This document shows, one piece after another, positions 9,805 to 19,901 of a stretch of 47,034 nt of DNA. The translations under genes and the position numbers were made by a program. Below the pieces are notes generated by a model. The model made no database searches and had not been told where the DNA came from. It saw only the letters and a program-made list of their open reading frames with translations. How positions within the stretch are numbered: position 1 is the stretch's first letter; each line of letters opens with the position of its first letter. The DNA comes from Gnetum montanum (taxonomy: Eukaryota > Streptophyta > Gnetopsida > Gnetales > Gnetaceae). The stretch is taken from the NCBI GenBank assembly GCA_015680685.1, contig MNCI01017697.1, forward strand, positions 100,327 to 147,360, written 5' to 3'.

Positions 9805-10245
9805 TGATGAGTCACGTTTTGGGCGACCGCGATATCGCATACGCGATATCGCAGCCTGTCTCCTCATCTATAAATAAGAGGTAGAAAGATCAATTAGGCA
9901 TTAGTGAATAATTAGGAAGTTAGTCATTTTTAGTTTCAACATTTCAATTTCTTTCTCTTCCTTTTCCTCTCAATGTATGCCCACAGTGTGGTGATTGTAA
10001 TTGTACGACATCCTTTATTCAAGTGTGACATACTTGGACATGCACATGACTGGAAATAAAGATCAAGATTACTTCATCATTGCAACATTCACTTAGATTA
10101 ATCATTTAATTAATTTTTATTTACTACTTTCCTAGTTAATATCTTTTCACCCTTATCTCATGTTAAAACGCAGAATGAGTACGACTTGATTACGAGCATT
10201 TAAGTGTGACTACTTTGTAACCTAGTAGCGTACCTAGCATCTGTG
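9805..10245 (+). repeat. Element A 3' LTR, first part
   Basis: Matches 2001-2441 at about 92 percent by hand count. Contains GATATC at 9831 and 9845 and TATAAATA at 9869. It is cut by the assembly gap at 10246; the LTR resumes at 18755 after element B. Confidence 0.92.
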
Positions 10246-10435
10246 NNNNNNNNNNNNNNNNNNNNNNNNNNNNNNNNNNNNNNNNNNNNNNNNNNNNNNN
10301 NNNNNNNNNNNNNNNNNNNNNNNNNNNNNNNNNNNNNNNNNNNNNNNNNNNNNNNNNNNNNNNNNNNNNNNNNNNNNNNNNNNNNNNNNNNNNNNNNNNN
10401 NNNNNNNNNNNNNNNNNNNNNNNNNNNNNNNNNNN
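10246..10435. other. Assembly gap (190 N)
   Basis: By homology the gap should hold about 161 bp of the A LTR (equivalent of 2442-2602), a 5-bp duplication and the first ~302 bp of the B 5' LTR, about 470 bp in all. The gap is thus too short as drawn, unless a deletion took place. Confidence 0.95.
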
Positions 10436-10938
10436 CTAAGCTAAATAGGAATTTAATTATTGTTAAATTTTTAAATTCTTTATTAGTTAATTAAATCTCT
10501 CTCAACCCTTAACTCCTAGTTAAGTGCATTCAGTACGACCACTTCGAGCACGTGCGTTACACTTGGTAATCCCAGTAACAAATAGCGTTTGGTAATCCCA
10601 GCAGCGTTGCATTGGTTTAGGGTGTGAAATAGAAAGTGGGAATGGATACTGATGCTAGGGTAATTAAATCTTACTTATTTAAAGTTAGTTACTTAGTCTC
10701 TTCACCCTTTCCCTTATTAGCATAGGTGATAAAAGAGAAAAGATATAAAAATCACATACCTCAAACTCACTTAACCATACAACCATGACAAATACAAGTG
10801 AGTTTGGGAGGACAATGATTGATTAACCTTAAATCTTCCATAAGGTGTGTAGGCACTTAGTCTACAGAGTTCAACCAGATCACGTGTGTAACGCTCGTAT
10901 TCGTATGGTTGAGTGTAGGGGTCCCTCACCACTCATCA
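10436..10938 (+). repeat. Element B 5' LTR, 3' portion (503 bp)
   Basis: Aligns base for base in length with 18252-18754 of the 3' LTR. Ends ACTCATCA directly before the primer-binding site. Two TTGGTAATCCCAGYA motifs at 10563 and 10589. Confidence 0.93.
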
Positions 10939-10957
10939 TTGGCGCCGTTGCCAGGGA
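10939..10957 (+). promoter_or_regulatory. Element B primer-binding site
   Basis: 'ttggcgccgttgccaggga', the best preserved primer-binding site in the window. It is of the kind described as complementary to tRNA-Asp in Athila/Tat gypsy elements. Confidence 0.85.
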
Positions 10958-11083
10958 CTAAGTTGTTTGTGCACTAAGTAGAACATAGGACATCATCCAC
11001 ATCATTGGGAAGCTTAAATAAACCCTTAGGGTTAATCAGAAGAAAATTTAAACAACGGTCAATAGCACACCAATAAAATAACA

Positions 11084-13123
11084 ATGTCTTCTTCTTCTCA
11101 TAAAAGCACTTCACCACCTAGGGATAACACATGAGACAGTCAGTGGCACAACATACATAATCAAGAATCACTAGTTCCTCAATAGTATCAGGTGGTATAT
11201 ATTCATCACGATGAGTATATACCTGATTTTACCTTTATCCTCCATGAGGATGAACAATTGCGTTGGCGAGACTTGCAAGGTAACATAGTGTTACCCCCAG
11301 ATTGGGTAGTCCCTAACATGCTCCTTCATGCTCTTGCATAGATAGGTATGACGCAGCTATACTTTGAATACATTGTAAGTGATTACGACACAAGGGATTA
11401 CCATCCCATGGCAGCGCAACATTTAAGGGACTCATGACAAGAGAGCTACCATACATCATTGAAGGGCAAAGGGGTCCCGCACATCCTAAGTGAAATTGGA
11501 GATGGTGAACCAATTATAATAGGTTCTCCATCAAGTGATGTTCCCCTTCCTAACGATGGTGAGGAGGTGGGGTATCAGAACCTACACTCCATGATTCACA
11601 ACCCTAGTTCTAATCCCCATGAACATCAAGTCTTCATTGAGGGAACACAAACACATGACAAAGGTGGGCATTCAGATCGTCATCATGATTGGGGTCGTAA
11701 CCACCAAAGAGAAGGTAAGAAACATTGTCATGGTGATGGTTCCCCTTCTTCTTCACCTTCATTGCATCATTCACCCTCTCCTTCCACATCAGGACGCAGT
11801 CATAAAGAGCACAACTATGAGGATAAGGGTAAGCAAGATGAGAACCCTCGACGAGAGAGTCGAGAGCGAGGATGAGGGTATTCTAGGGAATCTAGGCATG
11901 GAAGAAGGGAAAGTAGGTAACCGCATAGGCATCACAGACGCCATGAAAGAAATGACAATGATGAACCCCTACTTGTCACCCGAAGTATGTTAGATATTAC
12001 GGAGGCCATTAGAATACCTACAAGGCACCAAAAAGATAGTCAGATCAAGAGACTAGACATGAATAATATTTCCTGATTTGAGGGGGGATACAACATTGAT
12101 CTGCAGAATCACTTATAGGCATTTCATGATGCTTGTGTCTTGCAAAATATTGAAAATGAGTGGCAAAAGTTAAAGTTATTCCCTAGGACACTCATAAAAG
12201 AAGTAGAAATTTGGTACCAATCCTTAGAGTCATAATCCATTAGACGGTGGAGTACGATGCTAGAATTGTTTAATGATAAATACCAAACATACTCCAGAGT
12301 GTCCAACTTGCATAAGCAGATCCAAGGATGGAAGCAGGGTAATCACGAACCCTTGGATGCTACCATGGGCTGATATTATGCATTGCTACATCATTGCCCA
12401 GGCCATGGTTACGCACAACAAGATCAACTACACCACCTCGTCAATGGGATAAGACACGAAACTAGGAGAACCCTTGGGACATATGCTCAAGGGAGATTAT
12501 CAAAACTTAGATCCCATGAAGTTCATAGATTGTTGTAGCAAGTAGCTAAGGAAGAAAGTGAGCTACAAAAAAGAGAAAGCGCGGAAGAGTATAACTGCAA
12601 TTCTTCCCTCTGAAAGAGGGAAGTAAGATTCTGTGAGGAAGAGAATGAGTCACCACTCGAAGATTTGGTGAATAGAAAAAACTTACCACTTCAAAAGTTA
12701 ACAACCAAAGTGTCAGCTAAGGTAGATCAAATGTGGGACTCCTTATCTAGTAGATTCGAAACCATTTTAAAAATCGTAGAGAAGTCTAAGGAGTGAGGTA
12801 GTGACCATGATAAGAAAAAGAATAGAGATATAGACCATGCACGTAAAAAGGGTAAGGGAAAAATGACTATCATCGATGAGGTTATGGATTCCAATATGGA
12901 TGATGATGGTGGATGTGAGATTTGCCAATATGAGCATCCTAAGGGATGTTGCCCAATAATCTCACATCTGCAAGAGTCTACGATGTATGCACTCAACCCA
13001 AGACTTAACAAATGACAAGCACCTTGGAGGTTATCTTATCCCCAAGGTAACCCAAGGTAGTTCCACCAACCATTAATGTATTATCCAAGTGGAACTCCGC
13101 CACAACCTATCAAACAACACCAA
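11084..13123 (+). pseudogene. Element B gag, broken
   Basis: Start MSSSS at 11084, shared with C (30278). The frame continues at 11459-11875 and beyond, with an N-terminal part (DEQLRWRDLQGNIVLPPD), an H/S/R-rich hinge, the gag core (KLKLFPRTL, WYQSLES, SIRRWSTMLELF, KYQTYSRVS, HEPLDA) at about 12050-12550 and a zinc knuckle CEICQYEHPKGCC near 12915 (CX2CX3HX4C). Many stops are CGA to TGA or CAG/CAA to TAG/TAA changes relative to E. The tail YPSGTPPQPIKQHQ is interrupted at 13123 and resumes in the same frame at 14759. Confidence 0.85.
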
Positions 13124-14752
13124 CTATACTAACCTAAATTGTCGATGTAAGGCTGGAAGGGAAAACAAACACCGAGAGATCATCAGGCCGACACAACTGA
13201 CCTTGCCTTTGCTTGAGGGCAAGCTAGAAAAGGGAACGAAGGCAAAGTGCCTTAGATGGTCTACACGCAAATCAACCAAGGACTTCCCCAAGCATAAACT
13301 ATGGCTTGCGCTGGGGTTATCATAACTGATGTCTTAAAACATAAACAATGTGCATAAAATGTAAATAGAAACATATGCAAAAACTATATTGTGAATAAAA
13401 TGTAAACTAAACGTAAATTGAATGTAAAGCACAGAATAAATAGAATAAATGGCTTGCAAAACAAACTGTATTGTATTGCTTAGAAAAGATGTGCACCGGT
13501 CAAAGTGTAGATGCATGTGTGGATGGCAGGTCAAGCGTTGAGCCTTGGGGTGATGTGATGATGTGATGTGGTATGTGTCAGAAGTACTTGGATGCCAAGA
13601 TTCAAGTGTGCCTGAGCACCCAAGGATTACTGATTTGAGTTTCCTAAGCTATCCAACTTCAAAATTGCCAACCTATTTTATGTGAATCGACAGGGTATTT
13701 ATAGGGTTTGGCCGAGCTCAAGTGCAGAATTCAAGAACGAAATCAAATGTTGGGATTTACCAGGAAAACGGATCAAGTGACACATGTCCGATGGACAGCT
13801 GTGTACAATTTGGTCATGTGTGGGCAAGTTACGTTCTTGACCAGGTGCACTGTATCTTACAACATGTGGCTTACTCAAGCCCATGAAAGTACATACAATT
13901 TAGACCGTGAGGGCCTGACAAGCCCACAAGTAAATATTTACAATGAAATGACAACATACAATAACAGAAATTGACTCTGGCTTACTTGAAACTTCTGGAT
14001 CTTTGAATTGAGTACTACAGGGTGTCGATTCGAATGGTTCCATGGCTATTTGAGGTGTTTCTATTTTTCCAAAGCCTCCAGCGTGAGTTGATGTGTCACA
14101 GCATGTGCACACTACACTTATGCCCAACGTGTGTCTCTAGCATGTGTCCTAGTGTGTGTCCTAGCATGCACACATTGCACTCACACCCAGCGTGACCTTC
14201 AGCGTGAGTGAGAAAAATGATACTTTTTGACACCAAATCTTGATTTCTGAAGCCTATTCCTTGAATGCAACTATTGCCTAAATTTGTCTAACCCTGAGAC
14301 TGATCTAAAATCTAGAATTTGAGCTTGAATGTGTCTGGTTTGGAGCCACTTTTGGGTAGGTCAAGTTGGACTCACGCTACAGCATGACCTGCAATGTGAC
14401 CTACAGAAACTTGCAATTTTTGGACTCAAAATCTGGAATTCTGAAGGCTAAAGGTTGGAGTTGTTGACGCTGAACCCTAAGAATGATTTTCACCTTGGAA
14501 GTCAGATCATTTCGACTCGGTTTGGATGCTCCTAGAGTTGGTCATGCTGGACTCACGCTGTAGTGTGACCATAGTGTGCCCTACAGCATGAATGTAAAAA
14601 TTGCAATTTCCAGTGTGACTTGTCAAGAAAAGCCAACGTGAGTGACCAAGGAAAGCCAGCATGAGTTGCATGCCTTAGTTAAATTTTGCCTCCCAGATGC
14701 TAAAAATGGCTTGAGTCATTCTCGAAGTGCTAGGCCAAAATTAGTGGTGTTT
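13124..14752. mobile_element. Unclassified 1.6 kb insertion in element B gag tail
   Basis: 'caccaa' at 13118-13123 recurs at 14753-14758. Removing the insert plus one copy restores the P/Q-rich gag frame (Q-H-Q, then a W-Q-Y-P run), so this is a clean insertion with a 5- or 6-bp duplication. There are no TG/CA ends, no clear terminal inverted repeats, no poly-A tail and no convincing coding frame. The right half holds many scattered copies of a CAGCGTGA-like motif. A decayed non-autonomous DNA transposon is possible; the class is not established. Confidence 0.6.
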
Positions 14753-14758
14753 CACCAA

Positions 14759-15280
14759 TAGTGGCAATACCCATAATCATGGTGGATGCCACCGCCTAGG
14801 CAACAATACCCTTACCGGAAACCAAATCCATATGGCTATTATGCGCAGCAATCAGTTTCTCCAAGTGACTCTATGGGTCACGTGACTCCACAACGGCACT
14901 ACCAAGTTTGGGAGTATTTTAAGACTCCCTCTCCTAGAAGAGACACATCACATGCATACCATCCTTTGAATCCATCCGCCACTCTTACACTGATAGTTCC
15001 ACTACCACCCGCTCCAACGATGTAGGGGGAACTCCCCACTTAACCGCAGTAATGTAATGCTACAAGGGCTGTAAACCTTCAACTTGCTACTAGTTCTAAC
15101 AACCATACAAAGAGAAGACCTTTCTTCAAAACCAAAAGCCCAAACAAGCTCTCACAACCACAAGTGGTTGAGCTTCTAAACGTTCCTCCATCAATTAAGG
15201 CTTCGGAGCTCCCTTCAAACCAACAATAGAGCTCAACGCACACGGTTATGCTAACACATACCGTTACTGACTAGATAAAG
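14759..15280 (+). pseudogene. Element B gag tail and linker to protease
   Basis: P/Q/Y-rich translation (MPPPRQQYPYRKPNPYGYY, then VPLPPAP) continues the gag tail beyond the insert. After a stop near 15024 the linker reads RRPFFKTKSPN…PSIKASELPSNQQ, interrupted by several stops, before the protease frame at 15281. Confidence 0.6.
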
Positions 15281-15634
15281 GTGGGCCACCTTCCCAGGAA
15301 ACTCTCTGATCCTAGAAGCCCCTTAATCTATCTCCAAGTCACTAGGAATGAACCACGTAAGGCTCTTCTTGACTCAAGTTCTGGAGTCAACTTAATATCG
15401 CAAGAAATGTATAAAGCCTGTAACCTGCCTCCACTCAAGAAGAGTAATATTCAATTAGAGCTGGCTGACCAGTCCATCACTATCCCTTTGGGACTTGTGG
15501 AGGACATTGTTACCACTATGTGTGGTTGGTCATACCCAGCTGATTTCCTAGTGATAGAAGTCAATAATAATAAAGGGGACTTCCCAATTATAATGGGGAG
15601 GGGATGGCTTAGTACCATAAATGCATGCCTATGA
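15281..15634 (+). pseudogene. Element B retropepsin-like aspartic protease, inactive
   Basis: The enzyme would cut the Gag-Pol precursor in the particle. The active-site region reads ALLDSSSGVNLI where gypsy proteases have D-S/T-G-like triads; C has ALLNSGSGVNLI at the same place, so B has lost the glycine of the triad and C the aspartate. The flap and second-half motifs are present: VDQ/ADQSITIPLGLVEDI, GWSYPADFLV, FPIIMGRGWL. Stop at 15632-15634. Homologous to 32221-32480 in C. Confidence 0.75.
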
Positions 15635-16040
15635 ATCTATGATCTTTCCTTGGAAATATCTAAGGAAAAAATTTATGGAAATATCAAGATGAAGAAAGTT
15701 CCATGCATCACATACAATGATACAGAGGGTGATGACATACAGGAATGCTCAACATCTCCTATATGCAACCAGTGTGCCCAGGAACCTCAGATACAAAGGT
15801 GTCTATATGTAGCAACCACACAACAAGAGAACACCTAGTGGTTGATAGCTAATCAAGAGAGCAACCCACCAATATGCATGGAACTAACTGGGGAAACAAC
15901 TTGCAACCACAATGAAAGCATAGATACATTGGAGTATGAGCGTCGCCAACTTCCAATCCTTAATCTAAAAACATCAATTGGGAGAAATTGGACACTTCTA
16001 AAAAATTCAAGTAAGCGCTCATTATTTCAGATCTCTCCCT
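15635..16040 (+). pseudogene. Element B protease-to-RT linker remnant, then deletion junction
   Basis: Frames at 15650 and 15842 (…CNQCAQEPQIQRCLYVATTQQE, then ICMELTGETTC…) match the C linker at about 32640-32790. After LLKNSSKRSLF near 16025 the sequence jumps to the post-pol block 'ctccctttcaatttagtcatggggga'. Reverse transcriptase, RNase H and integrase, about 3.5 kb in C, are missing. Confidence 0.65.
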
Positions 16041-17949
16041 TTCAATTTAGTCATGGGGGAGATGGCCACCTATGCTAATCAATTAAGGCCCTCAATTCTT
16101 TTAAGTTTTTGTTTTACACATTTTTGTTTTACAATTTTCTTTAACTTTTCTTATTTTTTTTTTACAACATCATTTATACTTTTTCTTTTATTTGTGTATG
16201 TATGTGTGTGTTTTATCCATTTTGTTAAGTTTGTCACCCAATAAGTGCTATTAATGATGGTATGAACTGTTTTCTATTGGTTGCTAATGTTTGGTTTTTA
16301 CCTTTAAGTTATGATGTTGATACTAAGGTATGGTTCTTTTGATATAGCAGGCAATGAGTCCACATCATTTATGCATCCATAAATTTGTATGGTCTCTCTT
16401 GGCTTGGAACTGTATAGTCCCTTTCTTCAAAATAATAACTATCAATGAATCGATGACTAGGAATTTCTCAAACTAAGGAAGGACTCAAGGACTAAAAAGG
16501 GTGTGGCTTCAAGGGAACTTGATGCATTTGTGTTGGCTGTTCTCTTGGGTGCTTGGATGTTTTTCTTCTTGAGTTTTCTTACCATTCCAACGATTGCCAT
16601 ATTATCAAGAAGCTGAGTAAATAAAATTAATAAGTCTTTGCATGGTGTGGTTCTCACGCAAAAACCAAAAAAAAATAGTGAGAATTCAAAGCACACCCCT
16701 TAGATGAAATAACCATTAGGCTACAAGCATTGGTTATGGAACTAAAAACATGTTCCCTCTAACTAAGGCGCTTCTCGCTTCCTATTCTCTCCTCCTTCAT
16801 TTTGTCAGAATGGTGGGGGCTCCTTGGTAAAGTCATTCTTGTTACTTCAAGAGGATGGATGGGCTAAATGTATTAATGCGAAGTCACTAGATGTGGTTTG
16901 TTTGAGGCCAGATTTGGAATGGGATCTACTAAGTCACATTAACCATTAGTGCACAAGGGGTTGTACACCACCTTGTTCTTGGGATTCCATTCCATTTTCT
17001 TCTCTCCATCTTTCTCTTCATTGTTAACCTCATTGTCAGTTGTATCATTAGTGTATATTTTGGTTGATGCATTGTTTTCTTTTTGGTAAATTCTTGTGGT
17101 TAAGACTTTAACTCTTGTTCCAAATGACATTCCCAGAGCCTATGGAATCTCTGAATCTGGGTTTGTCAAGGCATTAAGGGCATGAACCTGCTTTGGGGAG
17201 GACCCACTAGCATTCCTATTTGGTGCACCAGTTAAATTCTTTCCCTTAACATTTTTGCAAACAACTCTATTTTGTTCATTTCCATCTTGACATCCATTTC
17301 ATCGATGTTACATTTGTCTCTTTTTCTTCAATCCTTCTTATTCCTTCTCTTTTTCCATTCTCTCGCTACCAGAGGTTCACGCTTAGTCATGGGGATCCTA
17401 GTCCAATTTTTTCAATTCTCTCCTAACCCCTACACCTTGGGTAGTCATCATTAGTATATCTCCAAAATCCGCATCAACCATACCAAAACTTAGCCAATGG
17501 ACCTTACACCAAAGCAAGGTATCAATTGCATTATGATTCATTTACCCTTGCTAATATAAGACTGTGTTGTATGTGCAAATGGCAATCATACAACAAAGGA
17601 TAGGACCTGGAGGGAACACTTGGAATGGATCAGTGCTGAAGAAGTTATGCAAGGAACAAGATTGATGCCATGCTTACGAATGGACAACCAAAGGTGCAAT
17701 CTTGGCGTTGGCAGCAGCATACTTCTTCTCTCTTCTCTCTTCTCTCTCAGCTACCAAATAAGGCCTGATGTCAAATGTACAAAGTGTTTACTCTTGTTGT
17801 TATGAACACTAGTTTTTTCATGTTCTGTAATGATGATCTGTTCACATGTCATCCCATTCACCATTAGTTCCATTCAAGTCAATAATCCCATACCTTCCCA
17901 ATATTTTGTAAGGAACTCAAGGATGAGTTTTTATTCAGTCATGGGGGTA
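16041..17949 (+). other. Element B post-pol spacer and 3' non-coding region
   Basis: Conserved blocks shared with A and C: 'tagtcatgggggagatgg' at 16050, T-rich tract 16085-16195, 'gagtccacatcatt' near 16355, GGGGAGGACCC at 17195-17205, and the polypurine tract ending at 17949. No ORF2 and no GATATC or TATA cluster before the LTR. Segment 17450-17820 has no recognised content. Small frames here are not conserved. Confidence 0.6.
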
Positions 17950-18754
17950 TGATGGGACATGATATAGCATGGGCAGTGATATCGCGTCCTTCCCTATGAT
18001 ATCGCGTACATGATATCGCAGTCCACCGCCAGTTCTATAAATAAGAGGCAGCTCTCCCTTATTTATCCATCTAGATCTAGACCTTAGCCAAACTCTTGCC
18101 ATTTTTCCATTCTAGAGTTAGAATAATTTCCATGTGCCCACAATAGGAGTCCCAAAGCAAACGAATCTTTATTCAAGCAATTATGTACCTGAGCACACAA
18201 TTGTGTACAATAATAAAGATGAACTTTTGGATAAACCTTGCAATGCATGGACTAAGCTAAATAGGACTTTAATTATTGTTAAATTTTTAAATGCTTTATT
18301 AGTTAATTAAATCTCTCTCAATCCTTAACTCCTAGTTAAGTGCATTTAGTATGACTGCTTCAAGCACGTGCATTATGCTTGGTAATCCCAGTAACGAATA
18401 GTGTTTGGTAATCCCAGCAACGTTGCATTGGTTCAGGATGTGAAACAGTAAGTGGGAATGGATACTGATGCTAGGGTAATTAAAGCTTAGTTAGTTAAAG
18501 TTAGTTACTTAGTCTCTTCACCCTTTCCCTCATTAGCATAGGTGATAAAAGAGAAAAGATATAAAAATCACATACCTTGAACTCACTTAACCATACAATC
18601 GTGACAAATACAAGTGAGTTTGGGAGTACAATGATTGATTAACCTTAAGTGTTCCATAAGGCGTGTAGGCACTTAGTCTATGGAGTTCGACCGAATCGCG
18701 TGTGTAATGCTCGTATTCATATGGTTGAGTGTAGGGGTACCTTGCCACTCATCA
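17950..18754 (+). repeat. Element B 3' LTR (805 bp)
   Basis: Starts TGATGGGA, ends ACTCATCA. Its promoter region has three GATATC boxes (17978, 17998, 18012) and TATAAATA at 18036-18043. The last 503 bp match the 5' LTR; the whole matches E at 44597. Confidence 0.93.
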
Positions 18755-18952
18755 GAAACTCATCATACACCTCACTCTAGACTAAACCATACATGACAAA
18801 GCTAATACTAGTTCAGATGGGAAGACAGCGAACTGCGACCTAAGGCTAACTGTCTAGATGCCACAAATAGTCTATCTGCAGAGTTCGACTGGATCGCGCG
18901 TGTAACGCTCGTATTCGTATGGTTGAGTGTAGGGGTACCTCACCACTCATCA
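18755..18952 (+). repeat. Element A 3' LTR, second part
   Basis: 198 bp equivalent to 2603-2800, ending ACTCATCA, followed by the duplicated 'atttc' and the resumption of Copia-1 gag. Confidence 0.93.
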
Positions 18953-19388
18953 ATTTCATATCCCCCAAGTTTGATTATGTTTATTCAATTGAAGAATTCA
19001 AAGATGTTAATACACTTTCGCTTGATGAATTTCAAAGTTCTTTGTTAGTCCATGAATAGAAGATGAATCAAAATTCAACTTTTGAAGAGCAAGCTTTGAA
19101 GGCTTCTACTTTTACTTATTTCTCAAGAGGAAGAGGTAGAGGTAGATGTAGAGGAAGAGGGGATCAAGGCAATAGAGATGGTAGCAAACATTTCAAAGGG
19201 GATGGTGATAAATTTCAAGGCAAAGGTAGAGGACAAGTTCACAAATCTAAGGTGGAATGCTTAGATTTCATAAATATGGACACTATCATTCTGAATGCTC
19301 CACTAAACTACCCAATGACAAAGGAGAGAAATCGAATTTTTTAGAAGAGAAGTTTGAGACATTGTTGATGGAAGTTCAAGCCAACTGA
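18953..19388 (+). pseudogene. Copia-1 gag, second part with RG-rich stretch and zinc-knuckle remnant
   Basis: Continues the gag frame across the element A insertion (…SLDEFQSSLLVHE). The piece from 19063 has an RG-rich run (SRGRGRGRCRGRGDQG), typical of RNA-binding copia gag. The zinc knuckle survives only as HKYGHYHSEC in a shifted frame; the first cysteine pair is lost. Confidence 0.75.
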
Positions 19389-19901
19389 GAATCTTACTTA
19401 GATGTATGGTATGTGGATACTGGTTGCAATAATCATATGTGTGGATGTAAGTCTTCTTTTTCTTACTTAGATAAAATTTTCCATTCTATAGTAAGTTTTG
19501 GTGATTTTTCTACTGTAAATGTAATGGGAAAGGGGAATATTAACATTAGAACCAAGAATGGTTTTGTAGAAACAATTTCCAATGCTTTTTATGTTCCTAA
19601 TTTGAAAAGCAATTTGTTAAGTGTTGGTCAATTGCAAGAGAAGGGCTATGTAATAATCATTCAAAAGGATGCTTGTGAAATTTATGATCCTTCAAGAGGA
19701 GCTATTGCAATTGTTCAAATGAGCTCCAACAAATTATTTCCATTGAGGATTGAAAGTGCTCAATCTTGCCTAAAAGCTAAAGTAAAAGACCCAACATGGC
19801 TTTGGCATTTTCGCTATGGCCACTTGAATTTTGGAGGATTAAAGACTCTACAACAAAAAAATATGGTGACTAGTCTTCCTCAAATTACAATTCTTTCCTA
19901 A
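19389..19901 (+). pseudogene. Copia-1 protease and GAG-pre-integrase domain
   Basis: DVWYVDTGCNNHM carries an intact aspartic-protease D-T-G, followed by FGDFSTVNVMGKGNI and FYVPNLKSNLLSVGQL, standard copia protease blocks. The pre-integrase part follows (LWHFRYGHLNFGGLKTL), holding the histidine side of the HHCC finger. The frame is open for about 165 codons and stops at 19899 before the CxxC half. Confidence 0.8.

Larger units (their letters stand above)
10436..18754 (+). mobile_element. Element B: gypsy element with gag and protease only, nested in the 3' LTR of A
   Basis: The 5' LTR starts inside the assembly gap; the 3' LTR ends at 18754, where the A LTR resumes with 'gaaac' (probable duplication, left copy in the gap). 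Order: LTR, near-canonical primer-binding site, gag with an unclassified insert, protease, post-pol spacer, polypurine tract, LTR. Reverse transcriptase, RNase H, integrase and ORF2 are absent. B and E are the same subfamily: their LTRs and gag align along their length, and they share two in-frame stops. Confidence 0.9.
2001..18952 (+). mobile_element. Element A: Athila/Tat-like Ty3/gypsy element without pol, 3' LTR split by B
   Basis: Perfect 5-bp target duplication 'atttc' (1996-2000 and 18953-18957), LTR ends TGATGAGT/ACTCATCA, primer-binding site, gag, a long non-coding spacer, ORF2, polypurine tract and 3' LTR. No protease, reverse transcriptase, RNase H or integrase is present: the P/Q-rich gag tail runs directly into the post-pol spacer. 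The element therefore depended on a relative's enzymes. Element B lies inside its 3' LTR. A hand comparison of 2001-2441 with 9805-10245 gives roughly 35 differences, about four-fifths of them transitions, so the element is old. Confidence 0.9.

Noticed and set aside
10243-10494. Open frame across the run of N
   Set aside because: Artefact of the assembly gap.
11619-11993. 124-codon plus-strand frame in gag of B (and 45727-45984 and 30774-31073)
   Set aside because: Met/Ile/Val-rich shifted readings of the gag hinge; the conserved gag frame is a different one.
13699-13974. Frames on both strands in the 1.6 kb insert
   Set aside because: Short, overlapping on opposite strands and without recognisable motifs.
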